A stretch of 64,000 bases of DNA. Source: Butyribacter intestini (GTDB lineage: Bacteria; Bacillota; Clostridia; Lachnospirales; Lachnospiraceae). A model generated the notes under the pieces. It was not told where the DNA came from and ran no database searches. It was given only the letters and a program-made list of their open reading frames with translations. The stretch lies in NCBI GenBank assembly GCA_001414325.1, contig LLKB01000005.1, forward strand, positions 784,912 through 848,911, read 5' to 3'. The position numbers and the translations under genes were made by a program. Shown here one piece after another: positions 53,983-63,261 of this stretch (positions are counted from its first letter, which is position 1; each line of letters opens with the position of its first letter).

Positions 53983-55503
53983 TTACTTTCCCGCTGCCTT
54001 ATCAAATTCAGCTAACACTTTGTCTGATGGCTTATTTGTGAGCAGGCTTACTATTATTATCACTGCCAGCGATACAAGAAATGCAGGTAATAATTCATAT
54101 ATATCTAATGCTCCTCCAAGTGGACGCACGAGATATTTCCATACAAATACCATCACTCCTCCTGCCACCATTCCTGATAACGCTCCCGCAAGTGTGCTTC
54201 TTCTCCAGAATAATGCACAGAGCATTACTGCACCGAATGACGCTCCAAAGCCTGCCCATGCAAACGATACGATTCCGAATACGCTGGAATTTGGATTTCT
54301 TGCCATAAATATACTTACTATAGATATACCTATTATAGTAAGTCTTGCCGTAAACAGACTTTTCTTTTCGTCCATCTCTACATGAAAGAAATCATGAAGT
54401 ATATTCTGCGATACGCCCGATGCTGCCGTAAGAAGCTGGCTGTCTGAGGTTGACATTGTCGCTGCCAATATTCCTGCAAGGATAACACCTGCTATAAGTG
54501 CCGCAAGTACACCATGCCTGCTTATAAGTCCGGTAATCCTTACGATAACAGTCTCACTGTCTGCAAGATTTTCAAGTGAACCTGCTTTTGTCATTGCAAG
54601 TCCTACAACACCGATAAATATACCAACTGTCATAGCTATAACAACCCATACACTTGCGATTCTTCTTGAAAGCGTGAGTTTTTTTTCATCCTCAATAGCC
54701 ATAAATCTTACAAGAATATGCGGCATACCAAAATATCCGATTCCCCATGCAAGTGTTGACACTATTGAAATAAAACTAAAACTGTTTGATGTATTGTTTG
54801 CAGCATCAAATGTGTTATTTAATGAAAGATAACCCGGAAGTGACCTTGCATTGTCCATAACTGCCGCAAATCCACCTGCTGAATTGATACCATATGTAAC
54901 GACTGTTACAAGTGCAAGTGACATTACGATACTCTGGATAAGGTCTGTCGTGCAGACTGCACCGAAACCGCCCATGATGGTATAACCTATGATAACAAGT
55001 GCTGACACTATCATAGCCGCCATATAATCAACACCAAATAATGTATGGAAAAGCTTTCCACAAGCTGCAAAGCCGGATGCCGTATATGGCACAAAGAATA
55101 TTATGATAACAAGTGCCGCAATGGCATTGATGATATTTTTATTATCGTGATACCTTTTTGAAAAGAAATCAGGCACAGTTATAGCCCCGATATTGCTTGA
55201 ATATCTGCGAAGCCTTCTCGATACAAAAAACCAGTTAAGCCACGTTCCAATTCCAAGACCGATTGCCGTCCATGCCGCACTGCATATTCCTGAAAGATAT
55301 GCCACTCCCGGAAGTCCCATAAGAAGCCAGCTTGACATATCACTCGCCTCGGCACTCATCGCCGTAACAAAAGGTCCCATTTTTCTTCCACCGAGATAAA
55401 AATCCTCGGCATTGTTGTTGTTCTTGCTGAAAGCAAAGCCAACATACAACATTGCTCCCAAATATACAACAATTGCTATGATAATACATACATTTGCACT
55501 CAT
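53983..55503 (-). CDS. putP: Sodium/proline symporter
   Basis: 506 residues, about 13 membrane segments. FYLGGRKMGPFVTAMSAEASDMSSWLLMGLPG near 36-68 is the SSS-family sodium/substrate region; GYFGMPHILVRFMAI near the middle is typical of PutP. Imports proline (or a close compatible solute) with sodium. AGGAG precedes the ATG. Monocistronic. Confidence 0.9.
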   Translation of the reverse strand: MSANVCIIIAIVVYLGAMLYVGFAFSKNNNNAEDFYLGGRKMGPFVTAMSAEASDMSSWLLMGLPGVAYLSGICSAAWTAIGLGIGTWLNWFFVSRRLRRYSSNIGAITVPDFFSKRYHDNKNIINAIAALVIIIFFVPYTASGFAACGKLFHTLFGVDYMAAMIVSALVIIGYTIMGGFGAVCTTDLIQSIVMSLALVTVVTYGINSAGGFAAVMDNARSLPGYLSLNNTFDAANNTSNSFSFISIVSTLAWGIGYFGMPHILVRFMAIEDEKKLTLSRRIASVWVVIAMTVGIFIGVVGLAMTKAGSLENLADSETVIVRITGLISRHGVLAALIAGVILAGILAATMSTSDSQLLTAASGVSQNILHDFFHVEMDEKKSLFTARLTIIGISIVSIFMARNPNSSVFGIVSFAWAGFGASFGAVMLCALFWRRSTLAGALSGMVAGGVMVFVWKYLVRPLGGALDIYELLPAFLVSLAVIIIVSLLTNKPSDKVLAEFDKAAGK

Positions 55504-55613
55504 TTAATAACTCTCCTCGTTTGTTTTATTTGAAATCTGATTTTATCAGACCACTCAACGAGATATATTATCACAAATTGTTATATTTGTCATTACATTT
55601 TGTAATACAAAGT

Positions 55614-55635
55614 GTAACAGTTCAGCCGTAAAAAG
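55614..55635. repeat. Solitary left end of the MITE
   Basis: GTAACAGTTCAGCC plus GTAAAAAG matches the left end of the 53721 element at 21 of 22 bases. No right end is found nearby. It lies just after the Lar-like gene. Confidence 0.6.
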
Positions 55636-55654
55636 ACACTTGACCGTATGAAAA

Positions 55655-55879
55655 TCATTCTCCCGGACTGCTTGAAATAACTTTTCCCGTATTCCAAAGC
55701 ATAACTGTCCTTTTGGCGGCATCCAGCCTTTCTTCTTCTGAATGAAAATCAATCGTAACTGAATGACAGCCACATTCCATGCACATAACATAATAGCCGC
55801 AGCCACACTCTTCCTCTAATAAAGCTCCACCGTCACATAAAGGACAGTCATTGATGTCTAACATATCTTCAATATTCAT
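55655..55879 (-). CDS. Lar-like small zinc protein
   Basis: 74 residues. CPLC near 13-16 and CMEC near 34-37, followed by FHSEEERLDAAKRTVMLWNT, resemble the restriction-alleviation (Lar) family, which has paired CxxC knuckles and ends in an AxxxWN motif. Lar proteins blunt type I restriction in phage and prophages; chromosomal relatives are uncharacterised. AGAGGT precedes the ATG. Stands alone, no phage genes around it. Confidence 0.65.
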   Translation of the reverse strand: MNIEDMLDINDCPLCDGGALLEEECGCGYYVMCMECGCHSVTIDFHSEEERLDAAKRTVMLWNTGKVISSSPGE

Positions 55880-56084
55880 AGTCTACCTCTTTTCTTTCCG
55901 CTATCTTCATAGCTGCTGTATTTTGTTCATTGTACCACAAATTTGCAGGAAAAGAGAGCTTATTCTTTTGCTGGTTATCTTAACATATTCCTATCGTCCA
56001 CGCAATGCGAAGTTAAGTTTTTATTAATTTGCTTTTCCAACAAATAGACGCTCCCGATATTATTATATAATCTTTTACTAAAAT

Positions 56085-56216
56085 TTATTGGTCTAACTGT
56101 TTTATTGAAGGATTGCATTTCAAAATTGTTAGTGCAGCAATCCCTGTTAATCCGGCAAGAACAAATATCAGTCCTATTCCTGAACCGTTCTGCCGTCCAT
56201 TAACATTACATAGTGC
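56085..56216 (-). pseudogene. C-terminal remnant of an MFS transporter
   Basis: 43 codons ending in a stop read a last membrane span and tail (GIGLIFVLAGLTGIAAL ... IKQLDQ) like the end of 12-segment MFS drug exporters. A stop lies directly upstream and there is no start. The rest of 55880-56315 holds only a GATGCG/CGCATC hairpin. Confidence 0.6.
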
Positions 56217-56315
56217 CTAAAAATCAATCAACTTCAAAAAGATGCGGCAAATCGTTATTAATCTGTCGCATCCGCTTATGAAAATACATCGCTTTTCTCC
56301 TCAAAGAAATATATC

Positions 56316-57101
56316 TTATCGTTTTAATTTTCGATATTCGCTCGGATTAATTCTATAGCGTTCCTTAAACACTCTATTAAACGTTCTCTGGCTGTCAAAA
56401 CCACTATCCAAACAGATGTCAAGAATTGTATCTCCTGAATTCACTAACCTTGTACATGCATAACTAAGTCTGGCATCATTAAGGTACTGATTGAAATTGC
56501 GGTGAAATGTTTTAGAAAACACTCGTGACAAGACATATTTACTTACTCCGAGATCATGTGCCATCTCCTCTAAAGAAAATTTTTTCCTAAAATTTCCTGA
56601 TACATAAGATACTGTTCGATATATCAAATCATCGCTTCCCACACAACTTTTTTCCACCAGTTCCATTTTTCCTATACATCTTGCCAACACAATTTGAATA
56701 TACGCTTGAACAACCATCGGTTCTTTTTCTTCCATTTGAATAATCGCCTGAATTGCATTATAAACATCCGGTTCAATCTGTTTCGCACGAATAACCGGAT
56801 ATTTAGGAGCATATCTTTGTATTTTATCTTTAAATACTCCTGCAAAAGAAGATGGAACCAAAATATAATCTGCCCGGCTTGTTTTTTCTGAAAACACCTG
56901 ATAATGATGAATAATATCAGAAAAGACAAATCCGATATCACCTTTTTCCATATGATATAATTCCTGCCCCACTCCTATCTCAAGTGTTCCTTCCGTTACG
57001 CACACAATTTCCAATGCATTATGTAAATGTGGAGATATATGTTTTGACACTCTTTGAGCCGCATATACCTCTTCCTTTGTTTCCTTAAATGTCAAATGCA
57101 T
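56316..57101 (-). CDS. AraC-family regulator with N-terminal cupin domain
   Basis: 261 residues. N-terminal cupin (HISPHLHNALEIVCVTEGTL; YHMEKGDIGFVFSD) should bind a sugar. C-terminal double HTH: FSLEEMAHDLGVSKYVLSRVF and ILDICLDSGFDSQRTFNRVF. Near the GPH symporter and beta-galactosidase genes on the same strand, so probably a local sugar regulator. GGAG precedes the ATG. Confidence 0.88.
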   Translation of the reverse strand: MHLTFKETKEEVYAAQRVSKHISPHLHNALEIVCVTEGTLEIGVGQELYHMEKGDIGFVFSDIIHHYQVFSEKTSRADYILVPSSFAGVFKDKIQRYAPKYPVIRAKQIEPDVYNAIQAIIQMEEKEPMVVQAYIQIVLARCIGKMELVEKSCVGSDDLIYRTVSYVSGNFRKKFSLEEMAHDLGVSKYVLSRVFSKTFHRNFNQYLNDARLSYACTRLVNSGDTILDICLDSGFDSQRTFNRVFKERYRINPSEYRKLKR

Positions 57102-57236
57102 TGATACATCTCCCCTTTATTACTTGATTTTTGATTTTCTTTGCAATATTTGTCTATATTTTCTTTTAATTTGGCAAGCATTCTTATCCAGCCTATCCTA
57201 TAATGAATTTGCAAACAAGAAAAGGAGGAATACAAA

Positions 57237-57314
57237 ATGAGCAAATTCAAAAATTATATGAACAACCTTTTAGCTTTCTACGAAGAATACTTTGAGTATG
57301 TATATCATGCATAA
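57237..57314 (+). CDS. 25-residue small ORF with strong ribosome site
   Basis: AAAGGAGG ends 8 nt before ATG; TATAAT at 57199-57204 and a terminator at 57360 frame it as its own transcript. The peptide (MSKFKNYMNNLLAFYEEY then FEYVYHA) is aromatic-rich, amphipathic, and lacks a membrane span. Not recognised. May be a regulatory small protein or secreted peptide, or a short leader. Sits between the AraC gene and the symporter gene, opposite strand. Confidence 0.5.
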   Translation: MSKFKNYMNNLLAFYEEYFEYVYHA

Positions 57315-57359
57315 GCCGGCTAAAAGGACTATTTGTGAAAACTGAATACTGAAAAAGCA

Positions 57360-57385
57360 GACCACTTCACAAATGTGAAATGGTC
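57360..57385 (+). terminator. Terminator after the small ORF
   Basis: GACCACTTCAC / GTGAAATGGTC stem (one mismatch) with a 4-nt loop, then CTTTTTATTTTA on the plus strand. Confidence 0.8.
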
Positions 57386-57411
57386 CTTTTTATTTTACTA
57401 TTTTCTGCTCA

Positions 57412-58794
57412 TTACTGCTGAGCGGTTTCTACTGTAATTCCCTTTTCTTTTTTAATCTTTGCGTTTGTCTCTTCCACATTCATTCTGGAAAGAATAAACA
57501 TAATAAGTACATCAAAGATCAGTGGCAGCCAGAGATACATAAACTGCATCATATTCAATGCGGACTGCGGCTGAACGGCATGAGTACCCACATAGCCACT
57601 AAGTTCTAACAGCCACCCTACGACTGCCGTTCCAATACCCCCGCCAATCTTAACACCTAGTGAAGTGCAGGAATACATTGTACCATCCACACGCTTTCCC
57701 TGTGTCAGATAAGTGTACTCAGAGCATGAAGCAATCACTGCATTCATGTCTCCCTGCCAAGGTCCCTGTCCCAATGCTGCTAATGCTGTAAATGCCATCA
57801 TCAAAGGAATACTTCCCATATATCCGGCAACAACAACGAGAGCTCTGCCAATCACGGCAAGGATGTAACCTCTCAAATTCAGCTTATACATACCATTCCA
57901 CTTTCCAACCAGTGTTGGTGTAAATATTAACGCAATGATAAGAGGAATGTTTACCGCCCAGGCAAATTGTCCAAACAGATTTTTGTTTTTCAAAACCCAG
58001 GTCATATAATAAAGACCGGCACCGATCATTGCACTGTATAACTGCTGTAAAATATAAGTACCACAGATCATAAGATAAAATTTATTCTTTACCAGCAGCT
58101 TGAATGCCTGAACCAGCCCATATTTTTCCACTTCACTTGTTATATCTACTTCATTTAATTCCTCTTCCGGAAGTTCTTTGACAGATAATGCGGAAATAGT
58201 ATTCACAACCAATCCGATTACTGCATAAATAATTGCAACCAGACGCCATGCTGCTGCATCTGAACCACATTTTTCAACAAATCCAACGGTAACCGCCTGA
58301 ATCAGAAGACTGGTTGAAAAAGCAAAAATGAAACGGTAAGAACCCATCTGCACACGCTCTTTACTGTTCTTGGTAACAAGTGATGTCAGTGCAGAATAAG
58401 CAATGTTATTTGCCGTATAAAACACACCATTCAACAGCGTATATGCGATAAAGAACCAAGCATACTGTGCCGTCCTGCCAAGACTTGTTGGAATTGCAAA
58501 ACAGGCTACCAATGTAATCGCACAACCAATGTAACCATACAGCATCCATGGTCTTGCCTTTCCCATCTTACTATGCGTCTTATCAATCATTGCTCCAAAA
58601 AAGATATCTGTGAATCCGTCGAATAATTTTGAAACTGCAATCAGTGTTCCAACTATTCCGGATGCCAATCCAATCGTATCTGTCAGATATACCATCACAA
58701 ATGATGTCAGAAATGCATACACTACATTTCCTGCAATATCACCGGATCCATATCCTATCTTGTTGTACCATTTTAAATATTTCTTTTCCTCCAT
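57412..58794 (-). CDS. GPH-family sugar:cation symporter (MelB/LacS-like)
   Basis: 460 residues from ATG 58794 (AAGGAG upstream); the GTG at 58812 is part of that site. Twelve membrane segments. DKTHSKMGKARPWMLYG near 75-92 is the GPH signature for glycoside-cation symport. No C-terminal IIA domain. Paired with GH2 beta-galactosidase 157 nt upstream, so lactose or another beta-galactoside is the likely substrate. A long-armed hairpin (58869-58923) lies between the two genes. Confidence 0.9.
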   Translation of the reverse strand: MEEKKYLKWYNKIGYGSGDIAGNVVYAFLTSFVMVYLTDTIGLASGIVGTLIAVSKLFDGFTDIFFGAMIDKTHSKMGKARPWMLYGYIGCAITLVACFAIPTSLGRTAQYAWFFIAYTLLNGVFYTANNIAYSALTSLVTKNSKERVQMGSYRFIFAFSTSLLIQAVTVGFVEKCGSDAAAWRLVAIIYAVIGLVVNTISALSVKELPEEELNEVDITSEVEKYGLVQAFKLLVKNKFYLMICGTYILQQLYSAMIGAGLYYMTWVLKNKNLFGQFAWAVNIPLIIALIFTPTLVGKWNGMYKLNLRGYILAVIGRALVVVAGYMGSIPLMMAFTALAALGQGPWQGDMNAVIASCSEYTYLTQGKRVDGTMYSCTSLGVKIGGGIGTAVVGWLLELSGYVGTHAVQPQSALNMMQFMYLWLPLIFDVLIMFILSRMNVEETNAKIKKEKGITVETAQQ

Positions 58795-58950
58795 TAAGAA
58801 TCGCTCCTTCACTATTTATTGTTTAGAAATCCCTGTAGTCTTGTCATTTTTGTCTTTTCTAATTGTTTTTTCCTGAGAAGAGTCTGACTGTCCGGACAAA
58901 ATCTTTATCATCTACTCAGGAAATTTGCTTTGGTTGTCAAGTGTCTTGTA

Positions 58951-61900
58951 TTATCCTTTTACAAATGGAATTAATTCAAACTGAAATCGAAATGCTTCCT
59001 CAGCAAACCGATATTTATCCAAAACATCCGGTCCGCAACTATTTGAACCAATACCATTCATTGCATAATCCATACAGAATACGGTGCTATCCGATTCTTC
59101 CAGTTCATAATTGTGTGATGCCCTTTCTAACTCCTCCTGAGTGTAAACAGAAACATTAAACGAAAATGAATCATTTGAAACTGCTGCAATTCCATATTGA
59201 CCACTCGTAATCTCTACATAATCGCAGTCATAATGACTTCCATTCTCCTGTGGACGAATATAGTCCTCATGCATCTGAGCCACCTTAGAGCGGAATAATC
59301 CATGACAAGAAGCCTGATGTTTATCCCGGTAACTTTCCTGTGGACCCATTCCAAAATAAGTAACCTCATTCATTTTCTTATTCAAAAACATCCGAATTCC
59401 AAACCTTGGCAGTTCCGGAAATTCTCTATCTTTTACTGCCTCTATAACCGCCTCTATTTTCCCATCCTCATTGATTTTCCATGTCATTTCCACATCCAAA
59501 ATCTTTTGTACTGTATCAGCTAAAACTGCCGCATGCTCCATGATAAAGACCCCATGCTTGTTCTGAAGCACTTCTATACGGTATGCTCTTGTATATGCTG
59601 CATCATAATGTGCCTTTTTCCATTCCTTTTTTATATACATATCGTTATCCGTCGGAGCCCTCCATATATTCAATTCCATTGGATGGTCAATATAACTTCT
59701 TCCCGCAAACTGCATATCCTCAAATAATCCGGTACGCTTATCAAAAACATAAGTAAAGTCATTTGCCTGTAACACAACCTGCCGTTCATTTTCCTTCACA
59801 TCAATAGCTCCGACTTCTTTTTCCTGCTCCAGCCACTTTACAGCCTGTCGATTTCTGTCATCCTCATTTGCGAGCTTTATTTCATCAAAACCTAATTCAT
59901 GACCTGGTTCAAGCAATGGCATTTGCTTTTTCAATCGGTAAATAAGTTTCAGATAAACCTTACCGGTACTCGGAACCTGCAGCTTCAACTCCACCACCGC
60001 ATCGCTATGGGGTGCTGCAACAACATTTACCAGCTTTCCTTTTTCCACTGTTATTCCATCCTGTGTCATTTCATAGAAAATATCCACATAATTATTCAAA
60101 TCATCAAAATCCATATAATTGTGAAGAACTATCTGTCCGTTTTTCCAGTCATACGACACAACCCTAACCGGACGATAGACATTTTTATATTCCAGCAGTC
60201 CCGTATGCGGTGTACGATCCGGATAGACAAGTCCGTCCATACAGAAATTGCCATCATGAATGGCTTCTCCATGATCCCCACCGTAATAATATCTTGTCTT
60301 TCCATTTTCTGCCGTTCCATGTGCGATTGCATGATCACACCACTCCCATACAAAACCTCCACACATACGGTCATCCTTATGAATCATCTGAAAATAATCT
60401 TCAAAATCTCCTGGTCCATTTCCCATACTGTGGCAGTATTCCACCAGCAGAAACGGTTTGCTTCCATCATTTTTCAGATAATCTTCTATCTCCTGCAGTG
60501 ATGGATACATCCGGCTGTAAAGATCCAGATTGTCATAATCATAGGTAATATCATAATTACGGTATCTTGCACTTTCGTACTGTGTGATCCTATCCGGATC
60601 AAAATTCTTTGTCCAGGCAAGTGCCTTTTCAAAATTGCATCCATATGCACTTTCATTTCCCATAGACCACATTACAATGCAGGGACGGTTTTTGTCCCTC
60701 TGTACCATAAGCCGGACACGATCCACAATTGCCTTTTCCCATGCCGGATCATCTGCAATCTTTTCATTCCAACGGCGAAAACGGTTCTGGTCTGTGTCCT
60801 CCTTCCGGTACAGCATAAATGGTCCATGTGCCTCAATATCTGCCTCGTCAATCACCATAAATCCATATTCATCGCACATCTGATAAAAATATGGTGCATT
60901 TGGATAATGACTGGAACGAATAGCATTAAAGTTATGCTGCTTCATCAGCATCAGATCCTTTTTAATCTGCCGGACATCGATTACAAATCCTGTCTCCGGA
61001 TCAGAATCATGGCGGTTGACTCCGCGGAATTTAATCTTTTCTCCATTGAAATAAACAACCTTGTCCCTAATTTCAATCGTCCGAAAGCCAATCCGATCCA
61101 CAATCACTTCATCCGGCATTGTCAAAATAATCTGATACAAATAAGGATTCTCTGCATTCCATAAAACCGGATTTAACACAGTCAGTTCTAATACACCATC
61201 CTCCGCTGCTTCCCCTCTTGCTACGACTGCTCCATATTTATCTTCTATAGTAACTTTCGTTTCCACTGGTTCTGAAAAATACATATCCAATTTCACAGTA
61301 ACTCTGTCTTTTTCTACATCTGTCGTAATGTGATAATCTCTGATTGTCTTTTCCGGTCTTTTCAATAAATAAACATCTCTGAAAATACCACTCATCCTAA
61401 ACTTATCCTGATCCTCCAAATACGACCCATCACACCATTTGAGCACCAGAACCGCTAATGTATTTTCCCCTTCATTCAACAAATCTGTTACATCAAATTC
61501 ACTGGTAGCGTGAGATACCTGGCTATATCCGGCATAAACACCATTTACCCATACATAAAAACAACTATCGACACCCTCAAAATTCAGAAATGCTTTTGAT
61601 GCCTTTTTTTCTCTGTTATATTCAAAGTTATGAACATATGCTCCACATGGAATATCCTGTGGCACATATGGTGGATCAAATGGAAACGGATAACGAATAT
61701 TCGTATATTGATGCGTGTCATAACCATCCATCTGCCATACACCCGGAACAGTCACATGATCAAATCCTGAAACATCATAACCTTTCTCGTAAAATGATTC
61801 CTTCACATCATAAATGCTGTTATAATACTGAAACTTCCACTCTCCGCTTAACATCTGAAAACGATCTGAGTTTTCCCTATGCTCCACCAGATCATCCATA

Positions 61901-61989
61901 CGAACTGATGCCGGAATGTAATATGCCCTCGCCGGCATCGTCTTGTCGTGCATAACATTCAAATCTTCATAAAAGCGTGGTACAATCAT
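58951..61989 (-). CDS. lacZ: Beta-galactosidase, GH2 family
   Basis: 1012 residues, close to E. coli LacZ length. Sugar-binding domain (VPGVWQMDGYDTHQYTN), TIM barrel with acid/base Glu in MWSMGNESAYG and nucleophile Glu in LLVEYCHSMGNGPGD, then a C-terminal small-chain domain (PTDNDMYIKKEWKKA ... YFGMGPQESYRDK). No signal peptide, so it hydrolyses imported beta-galactosides in the cytoplasm. GGGAGG precedes the ATG. Divergent from the AraC gene at 62288. Confidence 0.95.
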   Translation of the reverse strand: MIVPRFYEDLNVMHDKTMPARAYYIPASVRMDDLVEHRENSDRFQMLSGEWKFQYYNSIYDVKESFYEKGYDVSGFDHVTVPGVWQMDGYDTHQYTNIRYPFPFDPPYVPQDIPCGAYVHNFEYNREKKASKAFLNFEGVDSCFYVWVNGVYAGYSQVSHATSEFDVTDLLNEGENTLAVLVLKWCDGSYLEDQDKFRMSGIFRDVYLLKRPEKTIRDYHITTDVEKDRVTVKLDMYFSEPVETKVTIEDKYGAVVARGEAAEDGVLELTVLNPVLWNAENPYLYQIILTMPDEVIVDRIGFRTIEIRDKVVYFNGEKIKFRGVNRHDSDPETGFVIDVRQIKKDLMLMKQHNFNAIRSSHYPNAPYFYQMCDEYGFMVIDEADIEAHGPFMLYRKEDTDQNRFRRWNEKIADDPAWEKAIVDRVRLMVQRDKNRPCIVMWSMGNESAYGCNFEKALAWTKNFDPDRITQYESARYRNYDITYDYDNLDLYSRMYPSLQEIEDYLKNDGSKPFLLVEYCHSMGNGPGDFEDYFQMIHKDDRMCGGFVWEWCDHAIAHGTAENGKTRYYYGGDHGEAIHDGNFCMDGLVYPDRTPHTGLLEYKNVYRPVRVVSYDWKNGQIVLHNYMDFDDLNNYVDIFYEMTQDGITVEKGKLVNVVAAPHSDAVVELKLQVPSTGKVYLKLIYRLKKQMPLLEPGHELGFDEIKLANEDDRNRQAVKWLEQEKEVGAIDVKENERQVVLQANDFTYVFDKRTGLFEDMQFAGRSYIDHPMELNIWRAPTDNDMYIKKEWKKAHYDAAYTRAYRIEVLQNKHGVFIMEHAAVLADTVQKILDVEMTWKINEDGKIEAVIEAVKDREFPELPRFGIRMFLNKKMNEVTYFGMGPQESYRDKHQASCHGLFRSKVAQMHEDYIRPQENGSHYDCDYVEITSGQYGIAAVSNDSFSFNVSVYTQEELERASHNYELEESDSTVFCMDYAMNGIGSNSCGPDVLDKYRFAEEAFRFQFELIPFVKG

Positions 61990-62063
61990 TGCAAAAACCT
62001 CCCTATAACATATATTTTTTTATTCACTGCAATACGCAGTCAATATAATTTCGTCTGCGTGTC

Positions 62064-62092
62064 ATTATATTCCGTCCTTGTATTACCTTGAA
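62064..62092 (-). promoter_or_regulatory. Promoter candidate of lacZ
   Basis: On the minus strand TTCAAG (62092-62087), 17 nt, TATAAT (62069-62064). The weak -35 suggests activator dependence. The rest of the divergent gap (61990-62287) has an AAAACC/GGTTTT mini-hairpin near 62198 and no gene. Confidence 0.5.
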
Positions 62093-62287
62093 ACCATCAT
62101 ACAGTTTTACAAAAAAAATGTCCATAAACAGAAATAGACAAAACATGCACAAAATGATACACTAAAACTATATGAGCGCAGCTCTCACCGAAAAACCGTA
62201 GGTTTTGAGGTGGCATTCACTTTATAACTTCTGTTCACCATTGACTGCTTACAGTCAGATATTTCACTTTCCAAAGGAGAATTCAAA

Positions 62288-63145
62288 ATGTATATAAATT
62301 CCGGTTATCACAACCACTCCCTTATAGACTTCAAAGATAAAAGCCGACCACTTATTGTAGGAAGCTGTGGCACCTATCGTCTATCCTCACACCCAAAACT
62401 TCCAACTTATCGTCCCAGAGGAAGACTTGACTTTCAAATCATCTATATAGCTGCCGGACGAGCTCATTTTCATTTTGACAACACCGATGACGATACTGTC
62501 ATTACGGCAGGAAACATCGTACTTTACCGCCCCAAGGAATTTCAGAAATATGAATACTATGGCATTGATAAAACAGAAGTTTACTGGGTGCATTTTACCG
62601 GAAGTGATGTAAAGAACATTTTAAGAAGTTATGGTTTTCCGAATGACCAGCGTATCTTCCATGTTGGAACATCACTGGAATACGAGCGTATTTTCAAACG
62701 AATTATTTTAGAATTACAAAGATGCCAGGATAACTATGAAGAAATGCTGACACTATTGCTGCGTCATTTACTAATTGTCTTTCACCGGGAACTTAACAGC
62801 AAATATGTCCTAAAAAATGAGTACCTAGATCATGAAATGGATACTGCTGCTTCCTATTTTAACGAAAACTATAACCGTGATATCAAAATCGAAGAATATG
62901 CTGCTTCCAGAGGAATGAGTGTCAGTTGGTTTATTCGGAATTTCAAAAAATCTACCGGTACAACACCTATGCAGTTTATCACCTCCATCCGAATCACTAA
63001 TGCCCAAATGTTATTGGAAACCACAAATTATGCCGTAAATGAAATTGCACGCATTGTCGGTTACGATAACCCACTGTATTTCAGTCGGCTGTTTCATAAA
63101 CAAAAAGGCTGTTCGCCATCCGAATATCGAAAACTTTTAAAATGA
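62288..63145 (+). CDS. AraC-family regulator divergent from lacZ
   Basis: 285 residues. AraC-type N-terminal arm and cupin (RPRGRLDFQIIYIAAGRAHF; AGNIVLYRPKEFQKYEYYG) and C-terminal double HTH (IKIEEYAASRGMSVSWFIRNF; NEIARIVGYDNPLYFSRLFH). The N-terminus GSCGTYRL is typical of the group. AAAGGAG before the ATG. Probably the activator of lacZ and the symporter. Confidence 0.9.
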   Translation: MYINSGYHNHSLIDFKDKSRPLIVGSCGTYRLSSHPKLPTYRPRGRLDFQIIYIAAGRAHFHFDNTDDDTVITAGNIVLYRPKEFQKYEYYGIDKTEVYWVHFTGSDVKNILRSYGFPNDQRIFHVGTSLEYERIFKRIILELQRCQDNYEEMLTLLLRHLLIVFHRELNSKYVLKNEYLDHEMDTAASYFNENYNRDIKIEEYAASRGMSVSWFIRNFKKSTGTTPMQFITSIRITNAQMLLETTNYAVNEIARIVGYDNPLYFSRLFHKQKGCSPSEYRKLLK

Positions 63146-63157
63146 ACCAACAAAAAA

Positions 63158-63191
63158 ACACCTCCTACCGGTTAGCCCCGGCAAGAGGTGT
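63158..63191 (-). terminator. Terminator of the right-edge LRR gene
   Basis: ACACCTC / GAGGTGT stem with inner CCGG/CCGG; seven T follow on the minus strand. Confidence 0.65.
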
Positions 63192-63261
63192 AAAAGGATG
63201 TTTGTATTCAATTTTCACAAATTTACAAAGTGCTTCCATTGCAAGCATCCGAATTTTGAAA

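Noticed and set aside
58869-58923. Terminator between lacZ and the symporter gene
   Set aside because: TTTCCTGAG/CTCAGGAAA arms are 37 nt apart and the minus strand continues with A, not T; it may stabilise RNA but should not terminate.
62170-62225. tRNA-like stretch before the lacZ-divergent AraC gene
   Set aside because: No acceptor stem or T-arm could be built; only a small AAAACC/GGTTTT hairpin is present.
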